64,000 nucleotides of DNA, from NCBI RefSeq assembly GCF_019923725.1, contig NZ_JAHXRI010000006.1, positions 935,696-999,695 on the forward strand, written 5' to 3'. Positions 9,498-18,053 of the stretch are shown here, piece after piece; position 1 is the stretch's first letter, and each line of letters begins with the position of its first letter. Source of the stretch: Zwartia hollandica. Lineage in GTDB: Bacteria; Pseudomonadota; Gammaproteobacteria; Burkholderiales; Burkholderiaceae_B. The notes under the pieces were generated by a model, which saw only the letters and a program-made list of their open reading frames with translations, searched no databases and had not been told where the DNA came from. Made by a program: the position numbers and the translations under genes.

Positions 9498-11263
9498 ACA
9501 GGACTCTTTGATGTTTGTTCATTGAATTGCGCATTGACGATTTCCGTGAAGCGACCGTGTCGTGCGTATAAGGCGTCGAATGACCCGGTCTCGATGACAC
9601 GGCCATCCTCCATCACCAGAATCATATCTGCGTGACGTATTGTGCTTAGTCGATGGGCAATCACAAGCGTTGTGCGATTGCGGGTGACCTCTTCAAGCGC
9701 TTCCATTAACTTGAGTTCCGTTGTGCCATCCAAGGCGCTTGTGGCTTCATCTAGAATTAAGATAGGTGGATCTTTTAGGATGACGCGTGCAATGGATAGG
9801 CGCTGTCGTTCTCCGCCAGACAACGCCCGACCGCGTTCGCCGATATTGGTCTCCAAGCCGTGAGGCTGGCGTTCAATAAATTCCAGTGCCTGCGCGCGTG
9901 CGCAAGCTTCAAGCAGCTGTGCATCCGTTGCTTCTGGACTACCGATCCGAAGATTTTCGGCGATTGAGCGGTTAAAGAGCAGCGGCTCTTGAAACACAAC
10001 ACCGATGTTGCGACGCAGAGCCGCAAGTTGGAAGTGACGAATGTCTTGATCATCCACTGCGATCACGCCCGTTTGCGGATCGAATGCGCGATAGAGTAGG
10101 CTTAGCGCCGTTGTCTTGCCCGCGCCAGACGCGCCAACCAAGGCAATCGTTTGCCCGGGCTGTATGGTGAAATTTAGATTATCGATAGCGGTGCGCTTAC
10201 CGTCGTAGGAAAACGAAACATCTTTAAACACGATTTTCCCATTTAGACGACCAGGGTCTATGGCAGTCGCTGAATCGCAGATGAGCGGATTGGTATCCAG
10301 AACCTGGAAAAACTCTCGTAGTTTTGGTGCGTCCATCGCGAGCTTGTTAATAAAAGATACAACCTGCTCTAACTTGCCGATCACTAAGCCAGCAAAGGCA
10401 ATAAAGGTAACGATTTCTCCAACGCTAATCAGATCCTGCGTAAAGAGCCAAGCGCCGAGCACCACAATACACAGAATGGTGAGTGTGGTTGCCGAGCGGG
10501 TGAGCATGGTCATCACTGCCCACCAAGAGAGCACGGGTAATTGTGCGCCGAGTACGCGTTGACTGATGCCTCTGAGACTGTCGACTTCATACTGCACCCG
10601 CGCAAAGCTCTGTACGAGGGCTACATTGCCCAACGTGTCGGAGGCGCGTTCCGCTAGATCGGAGTGATGAGATTCGACTTGCTGTTGAAGTGTTTGCGTA
10701 CGCTTCAGAATGAAATGTGTGAGAAGCGCAAATATCACGCACAGTACGATCAATACCCAGGCCAGACGCCAGTTGATATAAAGCGCGACCGGGATCAGAA
10801 CAATGAGTGATACCAAGGCAGCTAAGTTATCTCGGAAGAAGCTCAGCCATAACCACCATAAGGTATCCGTACCCTGCAGCATCACTTTCATCGCGCGGCC
10901 AGAGTGTGTGCGTGAGTGCTGCGACAGGGGAAGATGCAACACATGCTCGAAATAGTCGGCAAGGACGGCGTGTCTGCGGCGGTGTGCCAGTCGGTCCGAA
11001 AGCAACGCGATCGACGCACCCGCCGCAATAGTGAAAAGGCCAAAGCCCGCCCAAGCGAGCAGAAGCGGTACGACGCGATCCCAAAGTTGAGCGTTCGACT
11101 GAGTTGCGCTTTTTGACAGAGTGTCTATGACACGTCCGAAGAGGATGGGCTCTGCAAACAGAGTGATTGCCAGACATACATTAGTGATAGCCAACCCCCA
11201 GCCTGTGCGTTGGTCGGACCCAAGTTGACGTAAGACGCGTTTGTAAAGCGCAGTCAGCGTCAT
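9494..11263 (-). CDS. ABC exporter, NdvA-like (fused permease and ATPase)
   Basis: A 589-residue half-transporter: about six membrane helices (residues 20-310), then an ATPase with Walker [10 protein letters not shown], signature LSGGERQR and Walker [12 protein letters not shown]. The N-terminal [18 protein letters not shown] and overall length resemble the rhizobial cyclic glucan exporter NdvA. It starts inside the end of the OpgH-type gene (4-base overlap) and overlaps the methyltransferase start, so the three are one operon. It may export a glucan made by OpgH. An alternative is export of a glycosylated small molecule from the divergent cluster. Confidence 0.85.
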   Translation of the reverse strand: MTLTALYKRVLRQLGSDQRTGWGLAITNVCLAITLFAEPILFGRVIDTLSKSATQSNAQLWDRVVPLLLAWAGFGLFTIAAGASIALLSDRLAHRRRHAVLADYFEHVLHLPLSQHSRTHSGRAMKVMLQGTDTLWWLWLSFFRDNLAALVSLIVLIPVALYINWRLAWVLIVLCVIFALLTHFILKRTQTLQQQVESHHSDLAERASDTLGNVALVQSFARVQYEVDSLRGISQRVLGAQLPVLSWWAVMTMLTRSATTLTILCIVVLGAWLFTQDLISVGEIVTFIAFAGLVIGKLEQVVSFINKLAMDAPKLREFFQVLDTNPLICDSATAIDPGRLNGKIVFKDVSFSYDGKRTAIDNLNFTIQPGQTIALVGASGAGKTTALSLLYRAFDPQTGVIAVDDQDIRHFQLAALRRNIGVVFQEPLLFNRSIAENLRIGSPEATDAQLLEACARAQALEFIERQPHGLETNIGERGRALSGGERQRLSIARVILKDPPILILDEATSALDGTTELKLMEALEEVTRNRTTLVIAHRLSTIRHADMILVMEDGRVIETGSFDALYARHGRFTEIVNAQFNEQTSKSPV

Positions 11264-13032
11264 GAGAGAGCTCGTAAGTGTAAGGACTTGAGCGCCTCTG
11301 GCGGATCAATCTCCTCAGGGAGGCTAAGTAGTTTGTGCTGAATAAGTATGGCTCCAAAGCATGGGAGTGACGTGAGAACAGCGATCGGGACGGAGAGGAG
11401 CAAGCCGCCTAAGACGAAAAAAGAATACGGCAACAGGTGCGGGTGCGAGATGAATAATCCGACCACACCGAATAGTCCAAGAAGGGTGTGTGGCCAAAAT
11501 TGCTTGAGCGCAGTCCCCAGCGCAATGGAGTGATCATCGCGTGCTTGGGCACCCCAGCCAGCCTTCTTGCCGAACACAAGTCCTGTCATGAATATCGTGT
11601 GATTTAGCCAAGTAATAGGTGTCATCAAAATGGAGAAAACCATCTCGAGGGTAAAGCCTGTGACAAAGCGCAAGGTCCCGCCAAAACGTTTACGCTCGCT
11701 TGCGCGCGACACAACATCTGCCGCACCTGCAATTTTTGGCAGGTACCACATTGTTAATGTTGCAATCATCAACACGACACCGTAAGACCCATGCATGATT
11801 TGACTTGGATCAGAGCTGAAACACGCACTCACAATACCGAGCGTTAAGAGCACGATCCAGGCAGGAGAGCCTAAAAACATAAAGATGGCAACACACAACT
11901 GGTAGCGGCTCATAAAGAGTAGGCCGGGTAATCGCAGCAAGTGTATGTATTGCAAGTTTCCTTCACACCAGCGCAGATCACGACGTATGTATTCCACGAG
12001 AGTGGGTGGGTTCTCTTCCCAGCTCTCATCTTCCTGCGGAATCACACGCACATCAAAGCCTGCTTTGCGCATCAAAACGGCTTCAATCTGATCATGGCTC
12101 AAAATATGACGCGTCGTGCCGTTTGGCCCCGGTAGGGCTGGAAGCTCGCAATGCGCGATAAACGGGGCCAGACGAATCGCTGCGTTATGTCCCCAGTAGG
12201 GACCGCAATCAGATTGCCACCATGCAGAGCCCATTGTGTAGGAGCGCATGCCCAGGCGCATGCCGTACTGAAAAAGTCGCGTAAAGCCGCTCGTAGAGGG
12301 AAGCCCAACCACCAAACCCTGCAAAATTCCGAGCTTAGGGGTTGCTTGCATGATTCGGATTAAACGCATGATCGCTTTGCCGGTCATGAAGCTATCGGCA
12401 TCAAGGGTGATGGCGATATCGTGCTGGTTACCCCAGCGTTCGCAAAAGTCCGCGATATTGCCAGCCTTATAACCCTTGTTGTTGGTGCGTCTGCGATAGG
12501 TGATGGCAATACTCTGTTTCCACCGCTTCTGCATTGCGTCAAAACAGGCCTGCTCTTGTTCGCCAATCTGCTGGCTGTCTGTATCGCTTAATACATAGAG
12601 ATGAATATGGGGAGCGATTTCTGGCTCTGTTAAACTAGCGAGCATCACCTCGATATTGCGCTCGAGGCGTTCCGGTGTCTCATTGCGAATACACAACAGT
12701 AAGGCAGTCGACAGAGTGATTGGTTGGGCGCTGCTCGCATGCAAGGCGTCGGGGACGACCAACGCTAACGGGTCCCGAACAAAGCGACAAATAATAAAAC
12801 CAATAGTGGCGTTCCAGAAGCCAATGACCATCCAGGGCAGCGTCAGGGCGAATAGAACGAGGATCGCGATATGCGCCATCGACGAGACGGCTGGTCCGAG
12901 CGCACGATGCATGAGCCACAGCAAAAAAACGAACGTGCTTAGGGCAAGCGTCGCGAAAAGAATTCGGCGCAGATGGATTGCAGGTGCAGTGGGGTTGTTC
13001 ACAAAATTTCCAAACGAACGGCTAGCGCTCAC
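11260..13032 (-). CDS. opgH: Glucan biosynthesis glucosyltransferase (MdoH/OpgH type)
   Basis: A 590-residue inner-membrane GT2 glucosyltransferase of the OpgH family, which polymerises the beta-glucan backbone of osmoregulated periplasmic glucans from UDP-glucose. Processive GT2 motifs are ordered as expected: DADSFMTG, then SHDQIEA, then [10 protein letters not shown] in place of QxxRW. Membrane helices flank the catalytic domain. It is much shorter than the enterobacterial enzyme (847 residues), lacking long terminal extensions. The start is GTG at 13032. No opgG is adjacent. It overlaps the NdvA-like exporter, which is an unusual pairing. Confidence 0.88.
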   Translation of the reverse strand: MSASRSFGNFVNNPTAPAIHLRRILFATLALSTFVFLLWLMHRALGPAVSSMAHIAILVLFALTLPWMVIGFWNATIGFIICRFVRDPLALVVPDALHASSAQPITLSTALLLCIRNETPERLERNIEVMLASLTEPEIAPHIHLYVLSDTDSQQIGEQEQACFDAMQKRWKQSIAITYRRRTNNKGYKAGNIADFCERWGNQHDIAITLDADSFMTGKAIMRLIRIMQATPKLGILQGLVVGLPSTSGFTRLFQYGMRLGMRSYTMGSAWWQSDCGPYWGHNAAIRLAPFIAHCELPALPGPNGTTRHILSHDQIEAVLMRKAGFDVRVIPQEDESWEENPPTLVEYIRRDLRWCEGNLQYIHLLRLPGLLFMSRYQLCVAIFMFLGSPAWIVLLTLGIVSACFSSDPSQIMHGSYGVVLMIATLTMWYLPKIAGAADVVSRASERKRFGGTLRFVTGFTLEMVFSILMTPITWLNHTIFMTGLVFGKKAGWGAQARDDHSIALGTALKQFWPHTLLGLFGVVGLFISHPHLLPYSFFVLGGLLLSVPIAVLTSLPCFGAILIQHKLLSLPEEIDPPEALKSLHLRALS

Positions 13033-13107
13033 TTATACTGTCGGTTCATGCCCGCGAAGTATAGGGCACAGAGCTGTCGCTCATCGATAAATCCCCAGGA
13101 ACGTGCC

Positions 13108-14109
13108 GTGGCATCCCCGCAAAAAAATTCATCTGTTGTGCAAGACGCAACGGCACTTTGGTATGTGGCCCCCGGTAAAGTGGCACTCCAGACTGAGTCT
13201 TTGCCGCCCTGCGACGCGAGCCAAGTGCAAGTGTGCTCAGCATTTAGTGCGCTAAGCCGTGGAACAGAGTCGCTTATTTTTCGAGGTGAGGTACCTGCGG
13301 CAGAGTACGAGCGTATGCGCGCACCCTATATGGGGGGTACCTTTCCGTTTCCGGTGAAGTATGGCTACGCGACGGTCGGCCAGGTTCAGTCTGGCCCGGT
13401 TGAACTAATCAGCAAATGGGTGTTTAGCCTTACCCCTCACCAAGATATTTTTAATGCCCCAGTGGGCGCTGTTTCCCTCATTCCAGAAGGTGTGCCGCCA
13501 ATGCGTGCGGTGTTGGCCGCCAACATGGAAACTGCGTTGAATGCAGTTTGGGATGCCAAGGTCGGGCCTGGTGACCGCATCGTGATTGTGGGCGGTGGTG
13601 TGGTGGGCTGTTTGATTGCGTTTTTGTGTGGTCATCTTCCTGGCGCCAGTGTGACGTTGGTAGACATTAATCCAGAGCGGTCCGCAACAGCGAAGGCGTT
13701 AGGTGTTGACTTTGCATTGCCCAGCGATGCACCAAGTGATTGTGACCTCGTGTTCCATTGCAGCGCGACCCAAGCTGGTTTTGCAACAGCGCTAGACTTG
13801 GCTGGCGAAGAAGCAACGGTCCTTGAACTAAGTTGGTATGGCGCCAAATCTATCCAGGCGCCGCTGGGTGGCGCTTTCCACAGTCGTCAGTTGCGCCTGC
13901 AATCCAGTCAGGTCGGGCATGTCTCCGCTTCGCGCAGACCACGCTGGACCTACAAGCGCCGTTTGGGTGCCGCACTGGACATGCTCAAAGACGCGAGGCT
14001 CGATGTATTGCTGGCCGAGCCGATTAATTTTCTTGATTTACCTGCTAAGTTGCCTGCCATTTTTGATGGGCGTAGCGGTGTGTTGTGCCAACCTATTCGT
14101 TATTTTTAA
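13108..14109 (+). CDS. Zinc-type alcohol dehydrogenase-like oxidoreductase
   Basis: A 333-residue medium-chain dehydrogenase/reductase. The Rossmann motif VIVGGGVVGCLIAF and following LVDINPERS are clear. The N-terminal catalytic half contains FSALSRGTESL but not the usual GHE zinc-binding segment, so the active site is atypical. The frame is open back to 12973; the GTG at 13108 is chosen because AGGA lies seven bases upstream and it leaves a 75-base divergent gap to opgH, with an ATG at 13048 as the alternative. A pterin-synthase-like gene starts nine bases later. Probably a redox step on a pterin- or pyrimidine-like intermediate. Confidence 0.75.
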   Translation: MASPQKNSSVVQDATALWYVAPGKVALQTESLPPCDASQVQVCSAFSALSRGTESLIFRGEVPAAEYERMRAPYMGGTFPFPVKYGYATVGQVQSGPVELISKWVFSLTPHQDIFNAPVGAVSLIPEGVPPMRAVLAANMETALNAVWDAKVGPGDRIVIVGGGVVGCLIAFLCGHLPGASVTLVDINPERSATAKALGVDFALPSDAPSDCDLVFHCSATQAGFATALDLAGEEATVLELSWYGAKSIQAPLGGAFHSRQLRLQSSQVGHVSASRRPRWTYKRRLGAALDMLKDARLDVLLAEPINFLDLPAKLPAIFDGRSGVLCQPIRYF

Positions 14110-14118
14110 GGAACCATT

Positions 14119-14517
14119 ATGTTTACAGTTGAAGTTCGTGACCACATCATGATTGCCCACTCTTTTCGCGGCGCGGTATTCGGTCCTGCACAAGCTTTGC
14201 ACGGCGCAACATTTGTCGTGGATGCTGCGTTTATTTCCAAGACGCTTGATAGCAACGGCATCGTAGTGGATATTGGCTGTGCCTTGGATGTCTTGAAAGC
14301 GACGCTCAAGCCGCTTAACTATTCGAACCTGGACGATCGCGTCGAATTCAAGGGTATGAACACCACGACGGAATTTTTGACGAAGTATGTTTTTGATCAA
14401 TTAGCGATCGCTGCCCGTGCGGGCCAGCTAGGGCGGGATAGCAAAGAGTTACATGCGATCCGTGTGACGATCTCGGAATCGCATGTTGCGCGCGCTTGGT
14501 ATGAAGCTGCGCTGTAA
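14119..14517 (+). CDS. 6-pyruvoyltetrahydropterin/6-carboxytetrahydropterin synthase homologue, degenerate active site
   Basis: A 132-residue T-fold protein matching the length and topology of the QueD/PTPS family. The first zinc-ligand His is kept (IAHSF), but the canonical HGH has become HGA, no catalytic Cys precedes it, and the LDHH motif reads LDDR. Loss of one zinc ligand, the nucleophile and the catalytic His argues against standard QueD chemistry. It may bind or cleave a pterin by another route. It starts nine bases after the dehydrogenase and is followed by a glycosyltransferase. Family membership is fairly sure; function is not. Confidence 0.75.
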   Translation: MFTVEVRDHIMIAHSFRGAVFGPAQALHGATFVVDAAFISKTLDSNGIVVDIGCALDVLKATLKPLNYSNLDDRVEFKGMNTTTEFLTKYVFDQLAIAARAGQLGRDSKELHAIRVTISESHVARAWYEAAL

Positions 14518-14549
14518 GTGCGAAAGGTTTTAGCCTCTAGGCCCGCTCG

Positions 14550-15611
14550 GTGTTAAAGCGCATCGCTTTCGCAATCCCAGGCGACATATCTGCGCCGACG
14601 GGTGGGTATATTTACGACCGACACATCATCGAGGGTTTGCGCTCCCTAGGCTGGGAGGTTGTGCTGATTGGTCTGGGGGAAGGATTCCCTTTTCCCGATA
14701 CTGAAACTCTCCGCCAGGCGCATGTAAAGATTGATGCCTTGCCCTCAGGCATGCCGGTCGTGGTTGATGGTCTTGCGTTCGGCGTGATGCCAGATATTGC
14801 GGCTGCGGTCTCAACCCACCGCGCTGTGATTGCGCTTGTGCATCATCCTCTCGCCTTTGAATCGGGACTCAGTGCTGTACAAGCGGCAAAATTGAAACAA
14901 ACAGAAACGCAGGCGCTTAAACATGTGACGCAGGTCATTGTGACTAGCCCTGCGACTGCGCGTGATTTGGCTCAACACTTTGATGTATCGCCTGCGCGTA
15001 TCGATGCGGTGATCCCTGGAACCGATCGTGCAACATTCGCTAAGGGCTCCCCAGGGGAGGGGGTTGCGCTGCTGTCGGTGGGTTCAGTCATTCCACGCAA
15101 GGGTTTTGACGTGTTGTTGCCTGCACTAAATCAACTGAGAGATTTACCTTGGCATTTGACGATCGCAGGCGATCGCTCACGCAATGTTGAGTCGCCACGG
15201 CAGCTTGATCACGACATTGAACAATTCGGTTTTAGCGATCGCATCCGCATACTGGGTGCTGTATCGGCTGAGACGCTCGCAGATTTGTATGCGCGCTCGG
15301 ATGTTTTTGTTCTAGCGTCCCGCTTTGAAGGGTTTGGCATGGCGTATGCCGAGGCGCTTGCGCATGGATTGCCCGTGGTGGGAACAACTGGGGGAGCGAT
15401 CCCTGATACGGTGCCGGCAGACGCTGGGCTGTTGGCTGAGCCTGGCGACGTTACTACGTTGACCCGAGCGCTTAAAAAAATAATTAACGATCGAGACTTC
15501 CGCGAGCAACTCGCGTTCGGTGCACGCCGCGTTGCACGCGTTCAACCAACCTGGCCTGATTCTGCTCAGCGATTTTCAGAGGTGCTGCTGAAGTCGATTG
15601 GTACTCGTTGA
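14550..15611 (+). CDS. Glycosyltransferase, GT4-like
   Basis: A 353-residue GT-B retaining glycosyltransferase. The donor-binding C-terminal half has GSVIPRKGFDVLLPAL, then the EX7E-type segment SRFEGFGMAYAEALAHGLPV. The start is GTG at 14550 without a strong ribosome site, 32 bases after the pterin-synthase-like gene. The end overlaps the convergent RibD-C gene by about 46 bases. In this cluster it probably glycosylates a small molecule, as in known pterin glycosides. Sugar donor and acceptor are unknown. Confidence 0.83.
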   Translation: MLKRIAFAIPGDISAPTGGYIYDRHIIEGLRSLGWEVVLIGLGEGFPFPDTETLRQAHVKIDALPSGMPVVVDGLAFGVMPDIAAAVSTHRAVIALVHHPLAFESGLSAVQAAKLKQTETQALKHVTQVIVTSPATARDLAQHFDVSPARIDAVIPGTDRATFAKGSPGEGVALLSVGSVIPRKGFDVLLPALNQLRDLPWHLTIAGDRSRNVESPRQLDHDIEQFGFSDRIRILGAVSAETLADLYARSDVFVLASRFEGFGMAYAEALAHGLPVVGTTGGAIPDTVPADAGLLAEPGDVTTLTRALKKIINDRDFREQLAFGARRVARVQPTWPDSAQRFSEVLLKSIGTR

Positions 15612-16324
15612 GCCGATAAATCAATGTCGTAGACGACTTCGTCTTCAAGTACGTAGGCCTTTGTGTGCAGCCGCAATGCTTCGTCCATTGTTTGAATAGC
15701 AGGTAAATTGAACGCAGGACGGCCTGAACCCATAATGATGGGGGCCACTAATAAATGCAGTCTATCCAGACAGCCTGCGCGCATAAACCGCGAGACTGTT
15801 TCAGCACCGCCTTCAATCAATACCCGTCTTAAACCTCGCGCATGCAAGGCACGCAGAATATCCTTCGGGTCGATGTGCCCAGAAGGCGTATTCAGAACGA
15901 CGAGCTCGACGCCGGGAGGTATCAGAGAGGATGGGATGTTGCTAACTAGCCACAGTCGCCGAGTGCCATCTTGATGCCAAACCTTCGCATTCGGGGTTAA
16001 GCGCGCGCTTGGATCTAAGACGATCCGTACCGGATTTGTGCCCTTTGTTAAGCGAACGTTCAGCTGGGGGTCGTCAGCTAGGGCGGTACCGATGCCGACT
16101 AGGACCGCGTCTACACAGGCGCGTAGGCGGTGTAAATGGGTCAGGCTCGCGGGCCCATTTACATAGCGAGAATGGCCCGTTACGGTGGCAATTCGACCGT
16201 CTAGTGTTTGCCCAAGTTGACCGATAATGGTCATCTCGTCGCGCAAGCCTGGAGGCACTAAGGCGTGTATATCCTGCTCAGCCGAGCGAGAGGTAAAAGG
16301 CGGAACGACGGGAAGCGAAGACAA
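15566..16324 (-). CDS. RibD C-terminal-type reductase (dihydrofolate reductase-like fold)
   Basis: A 252-residue stand-alone homologue of the reductase half of RibD, which reduces the ribosyl group of aminopyrimidines with NADPH. The substrate/cofactor segments GQLGQTLDGRIAT, RACVDAVLVGIGTALADDP and LIEGGAETVSRF are typical. There is no N-terminal deaminase domain. It lies opposite in strand to the rest of the cluster, overlapping the end of the glycosyltransferase gene and divergent from the RibA-type gene, so a shared promoter region of about 110 bases is available. Probably acts on a RibA-derived pyrimidine. Confidence 0.85.
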   Translation of the reverse strand: MSSLPVVPPFTSRSAEQDIHALVPPGLRDEMTIIGQLGQTLDGRIATVTGHSRYVNGPASLTHLHRLRACVDAVLVGIGTALADDPQLNVRLTKGTNPVRIVLDPSARLTPNAKVWHQDGTRRLWLVSNIPSSLIPPGVELVVLNTPSGHIDPKDILRALHARGLRRVLIEGGAETVSRFMRAGCLDRLHLLVAPIIMGSGRPAFNLPAIQTMDEALRLHTKAYVLEDEVVYDIDLSAQRVPIDFSSTSENR

Positions 16325-16434
16325 GGGGTAACCGCCTTAGAGCTTGAGAGGAATAGGTGTAATCCATTAGAAATTTACAGCAAGATGGCATAATTACAAA
16401 GCCGTGACTTAACCCTTCAAATAGCAGGTTCATC

Positions 16435-17526
16435 TTGTTCAGGCCAGACCCCCTAATAGAAGTTGACCGCGCGATCTCTGAATTGCGCCGTGGAGCAGGT
16501 TTACGCGTTTACTCTGGCACGACGAGTGTGTTGATGCTCGCGACGGAGGCTGTTTCGACCGACCTGTTGGTTCTGTTTGCTGCGCAAGGGGTGAGTACAC
16601 CGCGCTTAGTGATGACCGGTACGCGCGCAAATGTGCTGGGTATCGATAAATCTGATCGTTCAACCTGCGTTGTTAGTGCGCCCGACAGTTTGGATGCTGC
16701 AACGATCGAATATTTAGCGAACCCTCTTGCAGCGAAAGCGCCTCAGCCAAAGCTCTCTGCACTAATTGTTAACCAAGCGACGCCTCTCGAGATGTCGTGC
16801 GTAAAGCTCGCAAAGCTCTCACGCTTGTTGCCTGCTGCAGTTTTGGTGGATTGTCCAGAGACCTCTGAGGCTTTCGCAGTCGAAGCGAGTGCCATTGAAA
16901 GTTACATGAAGACCGCAGCGCACTCTCTGCGGATCGTGAGTCGGGCACGTGTTCCTCTAGAAGATGCCGAGCACGCGCAAGTAGTCGCGTTTCGTCCGCG
17001 CGATGGCGGCATTGAGCACCTAGCGATTGTCGTGGGTGAACTCAAAACAGATGCTCCCGTATTGATTCGTATGCACTCCGAGTGTTTCACAGGGGACCTG
17101 ATGGGGTCGCTGCGCTGCGACTGTGGCAACCAGCTGCGTGGTGCAATCAGCGAAATTGCGAAAGCGGGCAGTGGCATTCTGTTGTACCTAGCGCAAGAGG
17201 GTCGTGGAATCGGTTTGGTCAATAAGTTGCGTGCTTATCAGTTGCAAGACGCAGGCTTTGATACGGTGGATGCCAATCTTCAGTTAGGCTTTGATTCGGA
17301 TGAGCGTGATTATTTGCCGGCGGCGCAGATGCTGAGCCTGCTTGGCGTGAGCCAAGTAAAACTGTTGACGAATAATCCTCTGAAAGTTGCTGCTCTAGCG
17401 AAGCAGGGGATTGATGTTGTAGAACGTGTCGCACATATTTTCCCGTCCAACGAACACAATGATGGCTACCTTCGCACCAAAGCGGCGAAGAGCGGCCACA
17501 TGTTCAATTTTGAACCAAAGAAATGA
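16435..17526 (+). CDS. GTP cyclohydrolase II with degenerate RibB-like N-terminal domain
   Basis: A 363-residue protein. Residues about 165-363 form an intact GTP cyclohydrolase II, which opens GTP to 2,5-diamino-6-ribosylamino-pyrimidinone phosphate. Zinc ligands lie in HSECFTGDLMGSLRCDCG and the catalytic segment EGRGIGLVNK is present. Residues 1-165 resemble the dihydroxybutanone-phosphate synthase half of RibBA, but its acidic DDxxREnEGD motif is replaced by SGTTSVLML, so that half is probably inactive. The start at 16435 is TTG. The stop overlaps the next gene's ATG. Probably a second, pathway-specific RibA feeding the pterin-like cluster. Confidence 0.85.
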   Translation: MFRPDPLIEVDRAISELRRGAGLRVYSGTTSVLMLATEAVSTDLLVLFAAQGVSTPRLVMTGTRANVLGIDKSDRSTCVVSAPDSLDAATIEYLANPLAAKAPQPKLSALIVNQATPLEMSCVKLAKLSRLLPAAVLVDCPETSEAFAVEASAIESYMKTAAHSLRIVSRARVPLEDAEHAQVVAFRPRDGGIEHLAIVVGELKTDAPVLIRMHSECFTGDLMGSLRCDCGNQLRGAISEIAKAGSGILLYLAQEGRGIGLVNKLRAYQLQDAGFDTVDANLQLGFDSDERDYLPAAQMLSLLGVSQVKLLTNNPLKVAALAKQGIDVVERVAHIFPSNEHNDGYLRTKAAKSGHMFNFEPKK

Positions 17527-18053
17527 TGATGAAATCTTCTGTTCTGAAGCCCGTTTGGGCTGCTTTCTTGGCCTTGGGCTTGGTTGCGAGTATTTCTGGT
17601 TGCGCGCAGGTTTCTAGTGCCAAGCCGGGTACACCGATTGCCGACGTGTTGAAACAGTACGGTAAGCCAGTCGTGACGTGTCCAACGAAAGACGGTGGAC
17701 AGAGGATGGTTTGGACACAGCAGCCAGAGGGACAGACAGCTTACGCTGTACAAGTACCCAAGAGCGGTTTAATCGAAGCGCCTCAGCAAGTGCTCAGCAC
17801 GGAAAGTTTTAACGTGATGAGTAACGGTGAGGTATGGACCAGAGAGATGGTGCACTGTCAATTTGGGCCGCCTGCAAACATCTCGCGTGATGGCATTGGA
17901 AGCGAAGAATGGATCTGGGGTTATCGCTACCTACGTGCGGGTGACGACGCACAGATGATGTATGTCTATCTTGGTTCGACCGGTGCCAGTGTGACGCGCT
18001 ATGTGTCGCAACCAGACCCCGAGCGTAACCCCGAGGTCATGGGGCGTCGTTAA
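17523..18053 (+). CDS. Predicted outer-membrane-type lipoprotein, function unknown
   Basis: A 176-residue protein with a lipoprotein signal: a hydrophobic stretch and the lipobox ISGC, cleavage before Cys at about residue 27. The mature part is a small soluble domain resembling SmpA/BamE-like folds in size only (PGTPIADVLKQYGKP, then RYLRAGDDAQMMYVYL). The ATG overlaps the end of the RibA-like gene (ATGA), so it is co-translated with it. Whether it serves that pathway or is just a neighbour is unknown. It is convergent with the amidase gene. Confidence 0.65.
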   Translation: MMMKSSVLKPVWAAFLALGLVASISGCAQVSSAKPGTPIADVLKQYGKPVVTCPTKDGGQRMVWTQQPEGQTAYAVQVPKSGLIEAPQQVLSTESFNVMSNGEVWTREMVHCQFGPPANISRDGIGSEEWIWGYRYLRAGDDAQMMYVYLGSTGASVTRYVSQPDPERNPEVMGRR

